Below, in pieces: positions 9,016-17,357 of a DNA stretch of 37,299 bases. Origin of the DNA: JBFGCM01 sp041581135 (GTDB lineage: Bacteria; Actinomycetota; Acidimicrobiia; Spongiisociales; UBA5794). Position 1 is the stretch's first letter, and each line of letters begins with the position of its first letter. The stretch spans positions 1 to 37,299 of the forward strand of contig JBFGCM010000024.1 in assembly GCA_041581135.1 (NCBI GenBank), written 5' to 3'. Position numbers and translations under genes: made by a program. The notes below the pieces were generated by a model. That model had not been told where the DNA came from, did no database searches, and saw only the letters and a program-made list of their open reading frames with translations.

Positions 9016-10922
9016 GACGCCGCCTCCGCCTTCGCCCGCACGTAGTTGTTCACCAACACCGCCAGCAGCAGGATCGCTCCGACAAACAGGAATCGCCAGT
9101 CGGAGTTCCACCCGGCGAACGGGATGCCCTGGAAGGACATCGCCATGATGATGGCGCCGATGGCGGCACCGAGCACCGAGCCGTAGCCGCCGGTGAGAAG
9201 GTTGCCTCCGACGACGGCTGCGATGATGTAGAAGAACTCCTGCCCGTCGCCGACGTTGGCCTGCACAGAGTTGAGCCGAAAGGCGATGAGCATGCCCACC
9301 AGCCAGCCGGCCGCGGACACGATCATGAAGAGGATCGTCTTCGTTCGTGCGGCCGGCACGCCGACTTGGCGAGACGCATCTTTGTTGCCGCCGACGGCGA
9401 ACGTCCAGCTTCCGAACTTCGTGCGCAGCAGCATGTAGCTACCGATCACCGCGAAGAGCAGGAAGTAGAGCACCGAAACGCGCCAGCGCACCTCGCCCGG
9501 GATCGTCTCGTTTTCCACGGTCGTGGCGAACAGGAGCCTGATGGCGATACCCACGAAGGTGATGGTGATTCCGGCGAGGGCAATCACCCGGCCCAGCCGG
9601 TCCGAAGCGGCATCAGGCGTGCGGCGCTCCACGAACCGAGCGCGCAACACGCCGATCATGAAGAGCACCACCGCAACCCCTACGATCACTGCAAAGAACT
9701 CGGCCCGGAACTTCCGCGACTCGGATTGGCTCTGCACGATGAATGCAACGGCCACCACCGAGACCGCCGCCAGCGTGGTGATCGCCAGCTGAGTGAGCGG
9801 CGAGGCCTTGCCGGCGGTGCGGGCGGCAAGGAGCAACAGAATCAAGCCGGTGATGACGAGTCCGGTGTAGGCGATGGCCCGGAACCCTTGCACCGTGAGC
9901 AGGAATCCGAGTTCGGTCTGTGATTCGGCGTCGAGCACCAACCCGAGGGCGACGCCGAGCACGATGGCCCCGAGGCCGAGCGCCACGTTCCGGCCCACGT
10001 GGTCTTGGAGATGGAATGCGCCTCCCACTGCGGGTAGCGGCTCGTAGCGCCAGGCGGCGAGCCCGTAGAGCAGCACGCAGGCGCCCACGGCCATGACCGT
10101 TCCCCATAGCCAGTTCTGCCCGGCGCCGTCGGTGGTGGTGAGGGCGATGAGGCCCCCATAGGCGCCGACGGCACCAACCAGGGCGACGGTGAGGCCGGAG
10201 GAGGAGGGCGTTGCTCGCCGCCGGAACAGCAGCTCGAGGATGCCGACTGCGAGCAGCGAGACGCCCACGGTGACGAGGACTCCGTAGACGACGTTGCGCC
10301 CGCCGAGGAAACTGTCCCACACGTGGTCGTTACGGACCCACACGGCTCCGAAGATGTTCTCCCAGAAGCCATGGTCGGGTGCGTCGTCGAGGCCCTCGAC
10401 GATGACCTTGTCCGTGAAGAGCTTGGCGAAGCCGAGCTTGGCGCCACGCAGGATGAAGAAGGTGCCCAGCGTGACGATGAAGCTCGGCAGTGCCGTCTTC
10501 TCGACGAGCGTGCCGTTTGCCCAGCCGATGCCGAGCGCAAACGCCAGAGTGAGCGGAATCGCCACCGTGGCCGGAAATCCGGCGCCGCCGAACTCGCCCA
10601 CTTCCTTCACCAAGAGCACCACCAGCATGCCGGTGGCGCCGGTGATGGCGCCGGACGAGAGGTCGAACTCGCCACCGATCATGAGGAGGGCGACGGCGAC
10701 CGACATGATGCCGAGGGTCGCCGACACGTCCAGGTAGTTGTTGACGCCTGCAGTCGTTCCGAAGACGTCGGTCACCGCCCAGAAGAACGCCCAGATGACG
10801 GCTGCACCGATGAGCGCTCCGATCTCGGGGCGGATGAGGAGGCGCTGGATGGGGCCTCGGTAGGCGAGGCGTTCGTCGGCCGCCGGCGCCGCCTCTGCGG
10901 GTTCGAGGGTTGCGGTAGTCAC
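9012..10922 (-). CDS. Sugar-type ABC transporter permease with large internal insertion
   Basis: This integral membrane protein of 636 residues belongs to the RbsC/XylH-type permease family (BPD_transp_2). The N-terminal half shows IGGEFDLSSGAITG and PSFIVTLGTFFILRGAKLGFA. The C-terminal half shows TKFGSWTFAVGGNKDASRQVG and VVGGNLLTGGYGSVLGAAIGAII. Ordinary members have about 320-430 residues. Here about 250 residues with several extra hydrophobic segments (roughly residues 235-490) separate the two halves. GTG 10922 is chosen because the sequence upstream of it reads as arginine-rich non-membrane sequence. It lies between the binding-protein gene and the ATPase gene. The substrate is probably inositol or a related polyol, from context only. 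Confidence 0.85.
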   Translation of the reverse strand: MTTATLEPAEAAPAADERLAYRGPIQRLLIRPEIGALIGAAVIWAFFWAVTDVFGTTAGVNNYLDVSATLGIMSVAVALLMIGGEFDLSSGAITGATGMLVVLLVKEVGEFGGAGFPATVAIPLTLAFALGIGWANGTLVEKTALPSFIVTLGTFFILRGAKLGFAKLFTDKVIVEGLDDAPDHGFWENIFGAVWVRNDHVWDSFLGGRNVVYGVLVTVGVSLLAVGILELLFRRRATPSSSGLTVALVGAVGAYGGLIALTTTDGAGQNWLWGTVMAVGACVLLYGLAAWRYEPLPAVGGAFHLQDHVGRNVALGLGAIVLGVALGLVLDAESQTELGFLLTVQGFRAIAYTGLVITGLILLLLAARTAGKASPLTQLAITTLAAVSVVAVAFIVQSQSESRKFRAEFFAVIVGVAVVLFMIGVLRARFVERRTPDAASDRLGRVIALAGITITFVGIAIRLLFATTVENETIPGEVRWRVSVLYFLLFAVIGSYMLLRTKFGSWTFAVGGNKDASRQVGVPAARTKTILFMIVSAAGWLVGMLIAFRLNSVQANVGDGQEFFYIIAAVVGGNLLTGGYGSVLGAAIGAIIMAMSFQGIPFAGWNSDWRFLFVGAILLLAVLVNNYVRAKAEAAS

Positions 10923-11048
10923 TGCTCCCGTCCCTCGCCGTGGTCCGCCACACCGCGTCTGTCCATCGCTCCTCCTCTTCGCCGGACCGGGCGAGTCTAT
11001 TGCGAGGCTTCTCACATTGCTGGGAGCCGCCGCGTGAACCCGCAAACG

Positions 11049-11079
11049 CCACAGGGGCCGGCTAGGCCGGCCCCTGTGG
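11049..11079 (-). terminator. Strong hairpin between binding-protein and permease genes
   Basis: The arms CCACAGGGGCCGGC and GCCGGCCCCTGTGG (14 bp, perfect) enclose a 3-nt loop (TAG at 11063-11065). The hairpin begins 23 nt after the stop of the binding-protein gene and lies about 126 nt before the permease start. There is only a short T run (TTT) after it. Such a structure typically stops part of the transcription or protects the 3' end, so that the binding protein is made in excess over the membrane parts. Confidence 0.7.
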
Positions 11080-11102
11080 AACGCATGATGCGATGTTGTG
11101 AC

Positions 11103-12119
11103 CTACCGAGTGCCCGCCTCCACGAGCGCCTTGATCTCGGCGATGTTGTCGGTGTCGACGAATCCCGGACCGGTCAGGATCGGGAACCCACCACCGAGGG
11201 TGTTCAGGTTCACATTGTTCAGGTACAGGGTCACGATGGTCGCATATCCCTGCAGGTACTGCTGCTGGTCGATGGTGAAGTTGATGTCACCCGCCTCGAT
11301 GGCGGCGGTCACGTCCTCGGAGTTGTCCACACCGCCGATGAAGCAGTCCCGGCCGGCCTGCGAGCAGGCGTCCACGGCACGGAAGGCCACGATCGGACCG
11401 ACGCCGAACACGCCATTGATATCAGGATCGGCCTGCAGCTCGGCGAGGATGGTGTTGATCTGGTCCTCGGGGTTCGTGTCAGGACCGACGAAGCGCGTCA
11501 CGACTTCCCCGTTGAAGGTCTCCTCGGCTCCCTGACAGCGTTCCTCGAGACCGACGTTGCCCTGTTCCTGCTGGGCGCAGAGCAACTTGGTCGCACCAAG
11601 CTCGTTGAACCGGAGCCCGGCGCCGTTGCCGGCGGCGACCTCGGTCTGGCCGATGTGCGTGATGGCGCCGATCGCCTGGTAGTCGTTCACGCCCGAGTTG
11701 AGCGTGACCACCGGGATGCCGGCCTGCACGGCCGCGGTTGCAGCGGGCACGACGGCCTCGGGGTTGGCGAGTGAGACGCCGATCCCGTTGCTGCCGGCGG
11801 CGATGGCGGCCTCGATGTCGGACACCTGCTTGGACGGATCGTTGAAGGACGGGCTCCACACGCAGTTCACGGCGAGGGCCGCACATGCGTCCTCCATGCC
11901 CTTCTTGACGACGGACCAGAATGTCCCGTCATCGGAGTGCGTCACCATGTGGAAGGTGAGATCGGACCCCTGCACCAGGTCGACGGTGTCCGTCGGGGCG
12001 GCCGTCGTCGCCGGCGCATCGCCCGTCGTCGTGGTCTCGGCGCTGTCGTCATCGCTGCCGCAAGCGGCGATGACGAGTATCAGGGCAGCCAGGATGGCTA
12101 CCAGCCGGAATCGTTTCAT
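11103..12119 (-). CDS. Sugar/inositol-type ABC transporter substrate-binding lipoprotein
   Basis: This 338-residue periplasmic-binding-protein-like lipoprotein (Peripla_BP_4, ribose/inositol class) has a signal with lipobox VIAACGSDDD, then a low-complexity Thr/Ala linker to about residue 47. The two-lobed domain then starts at LTFHMVTHSDDGTFWSVVKKG. Further class features are IAAGSNGIGVSLANP, AGIPVVTLNSG, GVFGVGPIVAFRAVDA and FTIDQQQYLQGY. Extra cysteine pairs (ACAALAVNC, LLCAQQ...ERCQG, ACSQAGRDC) suggest disulfides outside the cell. It is the first gene of the importer unit and is divergent from the inositol operon, so myo-inositol or an isomer is the likely ligand. Ribose or xylose cannot be excluded. 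ATG 12119 has the AGGGAGAC leader just upstream. Confidence 0.88.
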   Translation of the reverse strand: MKRFRLVAILAALILVIAACGSDDDSAETTTTGDAPATTAAPTDTVDLVQGSDLTFHMVTHSDDGTFWSVVKKGMEDACAALAVNCVWSPSFNDPSKQVSDIEAAIAAGSNGIGVSLANPEAVVPAATAAVQAGIPVVTLNSGVNDYQAIGAITHIGQTEVAAGNGAGLRFNELGATKLLCAQQEQGNVGLEERCQGAEETFNGEVVTRFVGPDTNPEDQINTILAELQADPDINGVFGVGPIVAFRAVDACSQAGRDCFIGGVDNSEDVTAAIEAGDINFTIDQQQYLQGYATIVTLYLNNVNLNTLGGGFPILTGPGFVDTDNIAEIKALVEAGTR

Positions 12120-12422
12120 CGTTGTGTCTCCCTCTTCAGTGTGGGGTCGATGCGGGCGGTGCGCGCACCGGCCGTGGTGGGTCACTCCTCGGGACCCTTC
12201 GTATCCTCCAGTTGAGGACCTGCTCCAACGGCCGAGGGGAAAATAGTCGCTTGCCGAAGGGCCTTCAAGGAGATGGGGCGCGTGACGGCCGCGCTGCCGG
12301 CACCTGGAGCCACTCCAGGTCTCCCGAACGTGGCCGTGGTGACGGCCCCCTGTTCCCAGGTTGAGATGTCTCTCGCGGCGGTTTAGCGTCCGTCGCCCAC
12401 GTACTTGCGAGGGGTGTTCACG
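12120..12422. promoter_or_regulatory. Divergent control region between importer and inositol operon
   Basis: This 303-bp gap contains no credible gene. It holds several dyads: ACCTGGAG/CTCCAGGT with a 3-bp spacer (12302-12320), TCCTC/GAGGA with a 5-bp spacer (12204-12218), and GAAGG/CCTTC with a 1-bp spacer (12256-12266). A possible plus-strand promoter is TTGAGA (12361-12366), a 17-nt spacer, then TAGCGT (12384-12389). All are candidates by eye. No regulator gene (LacI, GntR or RpiR type) lies next to them in the window. Confidence 0.5.
12302..12320. promoter_or_regulatory. Palindrome, candidate operator for inositol regulon
   Basis: The 8-bp arms ACCTGGAG and CTCCAGGT are perfectly complementary around CCA. 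The element lies between the divergent importer and catabolic genes, about 103 nt upstream of the first catabolic gene. Size and position suit a dimeric repressor or activator, but the regulator is not in the window. Confidence 0.45.
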
Positions 12423-13424
12423 TTGGCAGGGCTCACCATCGGTGTGATCGGCGTCGGCCGGATCGGGGAATACCACGCGGGCGTGCTGGCCGGTCTTCCC
12501 GGGGTCGGAGCGCTGTTACTGGCCGACGTCGTCGAAGGTCGCGCCGCCGAAGTCGCCCGCGGGATCGACCTCGCCTCGGCGACGGACATCGACTCGGCGC
12601 TCGCCGGGGCCGACGCCATCCTGATCGCGAGCTCGACGGACACCCACGCCGAGCTGTTGCACGCCGTGGCCGAGCTCGGCAAGCCGGCATTCTGCGAGAA
12701 GCCCATCGCGGTGGACCTCGAGGCCACTCGTGGCGTAGTTGCCGCCCTGGATGCCGCCGGGGTGACGGTGCAGATGGGGTTCCAGCGGCGTTACGACCCC
12801 GCCATCAGGGCCATCCGAGATCGCGTGGTGGCAGGGGAGCTCGGCACGCTCTACCTGGTGCGGTCCCAGACCCACGACCCGGCACCGCCTCCGTTCGACT
12901 ACATCCCGCACTCCGGGGGCATCTTCCGTGACTGCCTCATCCACGACATCGACATCGTGCGATACGTGACCGGCCAGGAAGTGGTGACGGTGCGCGCCGT
13001 CGGTGCCGTGCTCGGATTCCCCGAGATCGGTGAGCACGGTGACGTCGATTCGGCGGCGGTGCTAGTGGAGCTGTCGGAAGGGACGCTGGGGCAGCTGTCG
13101 GGACTGCGGCACGATGCGGTGGGTTACGACGTCCGCTTGGAGGTGTTCGGCTCGGGCGACAGTGTCGCTGCCGGCTGGAGCCCGCGCTCGCCGATCCGGT
13201 CGACGGAGCCGGGCGTACCGGGTCCGGCAGATCCGATCACGACGTTCTGGGACCGGTTCGATGCCGCGTACCGAGCGGAGCTGGAGGGCTTCCTTCGCGT
13301 GGTGGCAGGCGATGAGGAGCCGGCGGCGACCCCGGCCGACGCCTACGAGGACCTGCGCGTCGCCGCCGCCTGCGACCTCTCGCTGCGCGAGAGCAGGACG
13401 GTGGCACTGGAGGAGATCGCGTGA
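12423..13424 (+). CDS. iolG: Inositol 2-dehydrogenase-like oxidoreductase (Gfo/Idh/MocA)
   Basis: This protein of about 333 residues has an N-terminal Rossmann fold (TIGVIGVGRIGEYHAG), the family motif CEKPIAVD (EKP lysine) and a C-terminal beta-sheet domain with GGIFRDCLIHDIDIVRYVTG, where the HDID pair forms the catalytic Asp/His. Family members oxidise myo-inositol to 2-keto-myo-inositol (scyllo-inosose) with NAD+, the entry step of the pathway. As first gene of the operon it fits that role. Start: TTG 12423 has a GAGGGG ribosome site (12409-12414) at 8 nt. GTG 12414 and TTG 12405 are in frame and possible. The end overlaps the iolE-like start (GTGA). Confidence 0.85.
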   Translation: MAGLTIGVIGVGRIGEYHAGVLAGLPGVGALLLADVVEGRAAEVARGIDLASATDIDSALAGADAILIASSTDTHAELLHAVAELGKPAFCEKPIAVDLEATRGVVAALDAAGVTVQMGFQRRYDPAIRAIRDRVVAGELGTLYLVRSQTHDPAPPPFDYIPHSGGIFRDCLIHDIDIVRYVTGQEVVTVRAVGAVLGFPEIGEHGDVDSAAVLVELSEGTLGQLSGLRHDAVGYDVRLEVFGSGDSVAAGWSPRSPIRSTEPGVPGPADPITTFWDRFDAAYRAELEGFLRVVAGDEEPAATPADAYEDLRVAAACDLSLRESRTVALEEIA

Positions 13425-14317
13425 GTGAATTGCTGGAGAGAATCGCGGGCGCCCCCATCACCTGGGGCGTGGACGGTTCTCCGGGCTGGGGTCATCTGAT
13501 GGGACGAGATCGGGTGATGGCCGAGATGCGCGACGTCGGACTCCATGCCACCGAGCTGGGTCCCGACGGCTATCTGCCCGCCGACCCGGACGAGCTCGTC
13601 GACTACGTCGCAGGATATGGGCTTCGGGTGGTGGGAGGCTTCGTCCCGGCTCTGCTGTACCGCCCCGATCGCGTCGAGTCGGAGTTGGAGTACGTTGACC
13701 GGGCCGCCGCACAGCTGGAGCGCGCCGGGTCCAAGATCCTGGTGCTGGGGCCGTCTTCGCACCACGACGGCTACGACACCTCGGTAGACATGTCCGACGA
13801 TGAGTGGGAGCGATTCCTCGCCAACCTGGCTCGGCTGCAGCGCGTCGCCGAGGAACACGGCTTGCTCACCGCATTGCATCCCCACTGGGGGATGGCCATC
13901 GAGCGGCAGCACCATGTCGAGCGTCTGCTCGAGTCCTCCGACGTCGGCCTCTGCCTGGACACCGGACACCTCTTCCTGGCCGGCGCCGACCCCGTCGCCA
14001 TCGCCGACATGGCCACCGAGCGCGTGCACCACGTGCACCTCAAGGACGTCGATGGCGAGTTCGCCGCCCGGGTTCGCGCCGGTGAGGTGGCGTTCCGCCA
14101 GGCGACCATCGATGGCATGTTCGTGCCGGTCGGGGAGGGCGACGTGGACATCGCCGGGGTGATCCGGCGCCTGGAGGCGGGGGGCTACCGCGGCTGGTAC
14201 GTGCTCGAACAGGACGTGTCGCTCGTCGCGGATCCCGAGGTCGGTGAAGGGCCCGTCGTCGACGCCATGACGAGCATCGAGTACTTGGCCGACCTCGCCG
14301 CAGAATTGGACGCGTAG
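13421..14317 (+). CDS. iolE: Inosose dehydratase-like TIM-barrel protein (IolE/IolI family)
   Basis: This 298-residue AP-endonuclease-2-type TIM barrel carries acidic and histidine metal ligands in the usual order: TELGPDGYLP, LTALHPHWGM, LCLDTGHLFLAG, HHVHLKDV and the final WYVLEQD. IolE dehydrates 2-keto-myo-inositol to the cyclic dione that IolD cleaves; IolI-type relatives isomerise keto-inositols. The N-terminus (GAPITWGVDGSPGWGH) differs somewhat from Bacillus IolE, so an IolI-like isomerase remains possible. It is the only IolE candidate in the cluster, which favours the dehydratase. GTG 13421 overlaps the preceding stop. Confidence 0.8.
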   Translation: MSELLERIAGAPITWGVDGSPGWGHLMGRDRVMAEMRDVGLHATELGPDGYLPADPDELVDYVAGYGLRVVGGFVPALLYRPDRVESELEYVDRAAAQLERAGSKILVLGPSSHHDGYDTSVDMSDDEWERFLANLARLQRVAEEHGLLTALHPHWGMAIERQHHVERLLESSDVGLCLDTGHLFLAGADPVAIADMATERVHHVHLKDVDGEFAARVRAGEVAFRQATIDGMFVPVGEGDVDIAGVIRRLEAGGYRGWYVLEQDVSLVADPEVGEGPVVDAMTSIEYLADLAAELDA

Positions 14318-15198
14318 TGGCGGCGCGCTGTGTCGTGGACGTCGGTGCGGAGCTGGGCGAATGCCCGGTGTGGAACACCGACGACGGCCGCCTCTACTGG
14401 ATCGACATCGAAGGCCGGGCGCTGCATGCCTTCGATCCGGAGTCGGGCGAGGACGAGCAGCACGATCTCCCGGCCCGCCCCGGGTCCTTCGCCTTCACGG
14501 CGACGCCGGGCCGCCTTCTCGTGGCGCTCGAGCATCAGCTCGTCTGGTACGACTGGGCGGCACGATCGCTCACTCCGTGGCTGGAAGTGGAGAAGGCGGG
14601 CACCGGCAACCGACTCAACGACGGTCGTTGTGACCCGGCCGGCCGATTCTGGGTGGGCAGCATGTATGCCGACGTGGCGGAGGGTCAGTTCACCGGCATG
14701 CTCCACCGGGTCGATCCCGATGGTGCCATCCGCACGGTCCGCCGCGGCGTGGGGGTCAGCAACGGCCTCGCATTCGCTCCCGATGGCAGCCGGATGTACT
14801 ACGCAGACACGCTCCATGACACCGTGTGGCAGTACGACTACGACCTCGACACGGGAGAAGCGAGCAACGAGCGGGTGTTCCTGGACTTCACGCAACTGCC
14901 GGGACGACCGGATGGCGCTTGTACCGATGCCGACGGCTACTACTGGGTTGCGTGCGTGTTCGGGTGGGCGGTGCTGCGGGCGGCGCCGGACGGAACCATC
15001 GACCGCGTCATCGAGGTACCCGTGGAGAAGCCCACGATGCCGGCCTTCGGTGGTCCCGACCTCGACATGCTGTACGTGACGTCGATCTCGGCGACCGGCG
15101 GGTCGCGACCATCGAGCGTGCCCCAGGCGCATGCCGGCGGCGTGTTCGCGATCGAGGCCGGGTGCCGGGGAGTGGAGGAGCCGCGTTTTGCCATCTGA
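14317..15198 (+). CDS. SMP-30/gluconolactonase family lactonase
   Basis: This 293-residue six-bladed beta-propeller of the SMP-30/LRE family has metal ligands readable in order: Glu in GECPVWN, Asn in GNRLNDGRCDPAGRFWVG, Asn in VSNGLAFAPDG, and Asp in DGACTDADGYYW. These enzymes hydrolyse sugar lactones such as gluconolactone, arabinolactone or xylonolactone using a divalent metal. No lactone occurs in the classical inositol pathway, so its presence points to an oxidised sugar or inositol-lactone branch. GTG 14317 shares one base with the upstream stop. Family is firm; the substrate is open. Confidence 0.88.
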   Translation: MAARCVVDVGAELGECPVWNTDDGRLYWIDIEGRALHAFDPESGEDEQHDLPARPGSFAFTATPGRLLVALEHQLVWYDWAARSLTPWLEVEKAGTGNRLNDGRCDPAGRFWVGSMYADVAEGQFTGMLHRVDPDGAIRTVRRGVGVSNGLAFAPDGSRMYYADTLHDTVWQYDYDLDTGEASNERVFLDFTQLPGRPDGACTDADGYYWVACVFGWAVLRAAPDGTIDRVIEVPVEKPTMPAFGGPDLDMLYVTSISATGGSRPSSVPQAHAGGVFAIEAGCRGVEEPRFAI

Positions 15199-16162
15199 CG
15201 ACGCGCCCGAGCTGCATCCGGTGTGGTTCGAGCGCCCCGTCCTCGCCGGCATGGAGGACCTCGTCGCCGGTCGGTGCCGGCAACTGGGGCCGGCAACGCC
15301 CGACGATCCCTATCACGGTTTGGAGGCAGCCGCAGGCGCCGTCGCCTCGGTGTTCACGTACGGTGCGGAGCTCTTCGATCACGCCCCTCGGCTGCGCGTC
15401 GTAGCCCGGACGGGCATCGGCTACGACGCCGTCGACGTCGCCGAGGCCACCCGGCGCGGCATCGTCGTGTGCAACGTGCCGGACGGCCCCACGGTGGCCA
15501 CCGCCGAGCATGCGTTGGCCTTGCTGCTGGCCGTGACCAAGCGGCTCGTCGAAGCTCAGCGGCGGCTCGAGGACGGTGAGACGGACTTCTATGGCCGTCA
15601 CGATGCCATGCAGCTCGACGGCAAGACGCTCGGACTGGTGGGGTACGGGCGGATCGCCAGGAGAGTGGCGGTCGCCGCAGCGGCACTGGGAATGCACGTC
15701 CACGCGTTCGACCCGTACCTCACCGGTGAGCTGCCCGTGCCCCGCGTCGATTCGCTCGACGAGCTGCTGGAGTCCTCGGACGTGGTGTCGCTCCACGTGC
15801 CGCTGTCGGAGACCACCAGAGGCATGATCGGCGCCACCGAGCTGGCCCGGATGCGTCGGGGAGCGGTGCTCATCAACACAGCGCGGGGGGGACTGCTGGA
15901 CCTCGAGGCCTTGCAGGACGCCCTGGATGCCGGTCATCTCGCCGGAGCGGGGCTGGATGTGACAGCGCCGGAGCCGTTGCCGTCCGATCACCCCTTGTTG
16001 CGCCGCACCGACGTCGTGGTGACCCCCCACATCGCCAGCGCAACGCCGGAGACGAAACGGGCTAACTTCATTGGCGCCTTCGAGCAGGTCATCGACGTGC
16101 TCGACGGGCACCGACCGGCACACGCGATCAATCCCGAGGTCTGGGAGCGCCGAGAGACCTGA
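15188..16162 (+). CDS. D-isomer-specific 2-hydroxyacid dehydrogenase
   Basis: This 324-residue NAD(P)-dependent dehydrogenase shows VVARTGIGYDAVDV, Rossmann GLVGYGRIARRVA, Arg in INTARGGLLD, Glu in LDVTAPEPL and catalytic His in VVTPHIASAT. It belongs to the SerA/GhrB superfamily. It is the second such enzyme in the window (the other is at 5557) and the only one inside the inositol operon. It probably reduces a 2-keto acid formed by the neighbouring aldolase. TTG 15188 is preferred because a GGAG-rich site (GTGGAGGAG) lies just upstream. It overlaps the lactonase end by 11 nt. An ATG at 15131 would add an unlikely Arg/Ser-rich extension. Confidence 0.85.
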   Translation: MPSDDAPELHPVWFERPVLAGMEDLVAGRCRQLGPATPDDPYHGLEAAAGAVASVFTYGAELFDHAPRLRVVARTGIGYDAVDVAEATRRGIVVCNVPDGPTVATAEHALALLLAVTKRLVEAQRRLEDGETDFYGRHDAMQLDGKTLGLVGYGRIARRVAVAAAALGMHVHAFDPYLTGELPVPRVDSLDELLESSDVVSLHVPLSETTRGMIGATELARMRRGAVLINTARGGLLDLEALQDALDAGHLAGAGLDVTAPEPLPSDHPLLRRTDVVVTPHIASATPETKRANFIGAFEQVIDVLDGHRPAHAINPEVWERRET

Positions 16163-16172
16163 GGAGGCTGCG

Positions 16173-17348
16173 GTGGAGATGGAGATCGGGATCGGGCTCA
16201 TCGGTTTCGGCTGGATGGGCCAAGCCCACTCGAGGGCGTATCGGAACATCCCCGTGTACTTCCCCGAGACCCACATCCGGCCGCGGCTCGTCGGCGTGTG
16301 CGACAGCGTTCCGGACCGCATCGAACTCGCTCAGTCGCACTTCGGCTACGAGATGGGTACCGACGACTGGCGCCTCCTCATGGACCACCCCGACGTCGAC
16401 GTCATCGACATCACCGCACCCAACGCCATGCACCAGCAGCTGGCCGAGGCGGCAGCCGAGGCGGGGAAAGAGATCTTCTGTGAGAAGCCGGTCGGGATCG
16501 ATCCCCAGGCGACTGCCGCCATCGAAGCGGCGGCCCGCAAGGTCGGAGCGATCACCGGATGTGGCTACAACTACCGATGGGCGCCGCTGGTGCAGTACAC
16601 GAAGCAGCTCATCGACGAGGGGCGCTTCGGCGAGCTGACGCACTACCGGGGCCGGTTCTTCTCGATGTACGGCCGTGACCGGCTCGGACTGCTGTCGTGG
16701 CGCTTCCTCCAGGACGGGGCGGGCTACGGGGTGCTGTCGGACATCATGTCCCATGCCATCGACATGGCCCAGTTCCTCTGCGGCCCCATCACCCGGGTGG
16801 TGGCGACCAAGGAGATCTTCGTGAAGCAACGGCCGCTGCCGAAGCCTGGCGAAGGTACCCACTATGACCGGGGCGACCCGGAGGACCCGACCGGCGAGGT
16901 CACCAACGAGGACTACGTGGGTGCACTCGTGGAGTTCGCCGGCGGTACCCGCGGCACGCTCGAGGTGGATCGGTCCATCTTCGGCCCGCAGAGTCAGATG
17001 GCGTTCGAGTTGAACGGGTCGAAGGGTGCCGCCGCTTGGGACCATGAGAAGCTCAACCAGCTCAAGCTGTACCTGCCCGAGGAGCAACCCGTCGACGGAT
17101 TCATCGAGGTGCTGGGGGGCGGGGACTTCGGGCGTCAGGCCAGCATCGTGCCCGGTGGTGGCAACTCCATCGGCTACGAGGACCTGAAGACCATCGAGGC
17201 CCTCGAGTTCTTGCTGGCGGTGGAGGAGGAACGTCCCCACCGTCCCGGGTTCGAGGACGCGCTGGCCAACGCCAGCGTGGCCGCAGCCATGGTGCGGTCG
17301 TGGGAATCCGAGCAGTGGGAGGACGTCGTGAGCCTCCGCATCGACTGA
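16173..17348 (+). CDS. Gfo/Idh/MocA family oxidoreductase (second inositol/sugar dehydrogenase)
   Basis: This 391-residue dehydrogenase has the Rossmann start GIGLIGFGWMGQAHSRAY, the family motif CEKPVGID and the C-terminal domain with GVLSDIMSHAIDMAQFLCG (His/Asp catalytic region). It is longer than the iolG-like protein and different in its C-terminal half (HYDRGDPEDPTGEVTNEDYVG). It probably acts on another inositol stereoisomer or on an open-chain or pyranose sugar. GTG 16173 follows GAGGAGG at a good distance; ATG 16179 is an alternative two codons later. It lies between the hydroxyacid dehydrogenase and the HpcH aldolase, 10 nt from each neighbour. Confidence 0.86.
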   Translation: MEMEIGIGLIGFGWMGQAHSRAYRNIPVYFPETHIRPRLVGVCDSVPDRIELAQSHFGYEMGTDDWRLLMDHPDVDVIDITAPNAMHQQLAEAAAEAGKEIFCEKPVGIDPQATAAIEAAARKVGAITGCGYNYRWAPLVQYTKQLIDEGRFGELTHYRGRFFSMYGRDRLGLLSWRFLQDGAGYGVLSDIMSHAIDMAQFLCGPITRVVATKEIFVKQRPLPKPGEGTHYDRGDPEDPTGEVTNEDYVGALVEFAGGTRGTLEVDRSIFGPQSQMAFELNGSKGAAAWDHEKLNQLKLYLPEEQPVDGFIEVLGGGDFGRQASIVPGGGNSIGYEDLKTIEALEFLLAVEEERPHRPGFEDALANASVAAAMVRSWESEQWEDVVSLRID

Positions 17349-17357
17349 AAGGCCGGC

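Noticed and set aside
11049..11079. Inverted repeat as a mobile-element end
   Set aside because: No transposase gene, no second copy and no target duplication is seen. A hairpin at a gene 3' end explains it better.
9012..12119. Calling the importer specific for ribose or xylose
   Set aside because: Sequence class is shared by ribose, xylose and inositol importers; only the divergent iol operon hints at inositol, so no gene symbol was given.
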